A stretch of 21,975 nt of DNA from JAAZMF01 sp036786445 (GTDB taxonomy: Bacteria > Bacillota > Limnochordia > DTU087): the NCBI GenBank assembly GCA_036786445.1, contig DAIQRD010000030.1:1-21975 (forward strand), in the 5' to 3' direction. This document shows, piece by piece, positions 21,533-21,975 of the stretch (its first letter is position 1; each line of letters begins with the position of its first letter). A program made the position numbers and the translations under genes. The notes beneath the pieces were generated by a model. It was not told the origin of the DNA. It was given only the letters and a program-made list of their open reading frames with translations, and searched no databases.

Positions 21533-21975
21533 TCACCACATTCCGGCTTTGTCAACACTTGCCCATGGCGTGGCGTTCTCCACCAACTTGCTAGATCCCC
21601 CTCTATGGGAACGGGATATAGTCTCCCGCCGGAGCAGACCCAATGCCTGGCTCATATCTGGCGGTAACGGCGCAGTGAATTCCATGGCCGCCCCAGTTCT
21701 AGGGTGTACCAATCCCAAATGATAGGCATGTAGTGCCTGACGAGTCATGCCTAGCTTATTTTGCTTAGGGCCATAGACAAAATCACCAACAATCGGGTGC
21801 TTAATATGGGCCATGTGAACCCTAATCTGGTGTGTACGACCGGTCTCCAGACGGCATTCTACCAGAGCATAGTCTCCGAAACGCTCCCGCACATAGTACT
21901 GGGTGCTAGCAACACGGCCGCTCTCGATCACAGCCATCTGCTTCCGATGAACTGGGTGTCGGGCGATGGGGGCAT
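21533..21975 (-). CDS. rluD: RluD-type 23S rRNA pseudouridine synthase, 5' part outside window
   Basis: The C-terminal 147 codons of an RluA/RluD-family pseudouridine synthase. The frame is open to the window edge (PIARHPVHRKQMAV...), so the ATG visible near 21937 is internal and not the start. The motif GRTHQIRVHMAHIKHPIVGD is characteristic of the family's C-terminal catalytic-domain part. The catalytic Asp (HRLD) and any S4 domain lie beyond the window. RluD-like enzymes modify 23S rRNA uridines. Position before pyrR matches B. subtilis ylyB. Confidence 0.93.
   Translation of the reverse strand, partial: APIARHPVHRKQMAVIESGRVASTQYYVRERFGDYALVECRLETGRTHQIRVHMAHIKHPIVGDFVYGPKQNKLGMTRQALHAYHLGLVHPRTGAAMEFTAPLPPDMSQALGLLRRETISRSHRGGSSKLVENATPWASVDKAGMW

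Overview
The window looks like a chromosomal segment of a Gram-positive Firmicutes (Bacillota) bacterium of roughly 50% GC, probably from a deep clostridial-type class. The main evidence is gene order. On the minus strand lies Ca2+-ATPase - yicC - (mIHF) - remA - gmk - rpoZ - priA - def - fmt - DUF116 - YugP-type protease - rsmB, with rqcH divergent beside it. This is the Bacillus yloA-yloB-yloC-ylzA-gmk-rpoZ-priA-def-fmt-rsmB block with clostridial additions. A Spo0A-family regulator, RemA, RqcH, a PyrR-type pyr leader and a ZTP riboswitch all fit Firmicutes. No phage, IS element, CRISPR array or plasmid gene was recognised.

Layout. Positions 1-97 hold the 3' part of a tRNA-Pro(CGG) and its terminator. 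Positions 121-1292 hold a Spo0A-like regulator and a leader with two candidate promoters. Positions 1293-10710 are a long minus-strand housekeeping block: RNA modification, protease, formylation/deformylation of initiator Met, replication restart, RNA polymerase omega, guanylate kinase, two small DNA-binding architectural proteins (RemA and an actinobacterial-type IHF), and the YicC nuclease. Positions 10803-14586 hold a P2-type Ca2+-ATPase and an exported TPR protein. RqcH (14767-16542, plus strand) is transcribed divergently. A gap of about 490 bp with a bidirectional hairpin separates it from purH (minus), which is preceded by a ZTP riboswitch and a near-consensus promoter. A small comFB-like gene (plus) is followed by a minus-strand pyrimidine cluster, rluD (cut by the window end) - pyrR - uraA, with a PyrR-dependent attenuator before each of pyrR and uraA.

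Three nucleotide-sensing RNA devices can be folded directly from the sequence: one ZTP switch and two PyrR attenuators. They couple purH to the ZMP/ZTP one-carbon alarm signal and pyrR/uraA to the pyrimidine pool.

The most unusual points are: (1) a Spo0A homologue with a substituted acidic-pocket residue and several substituted recognition-helix residues, in a non-canonical neighbourhood; (2) an actinobacterial-type mIHF gene inserted between yicC and remA, so that two unrelated small DNA-binding proteins sit next to gmk; (3) an intrinsic terminator placed directly against the rsmB ribosome-binding site; and (4) an open, unrecognised frame in the rqcH-purH gap. I saw no convincing wholly new multi-gene system.
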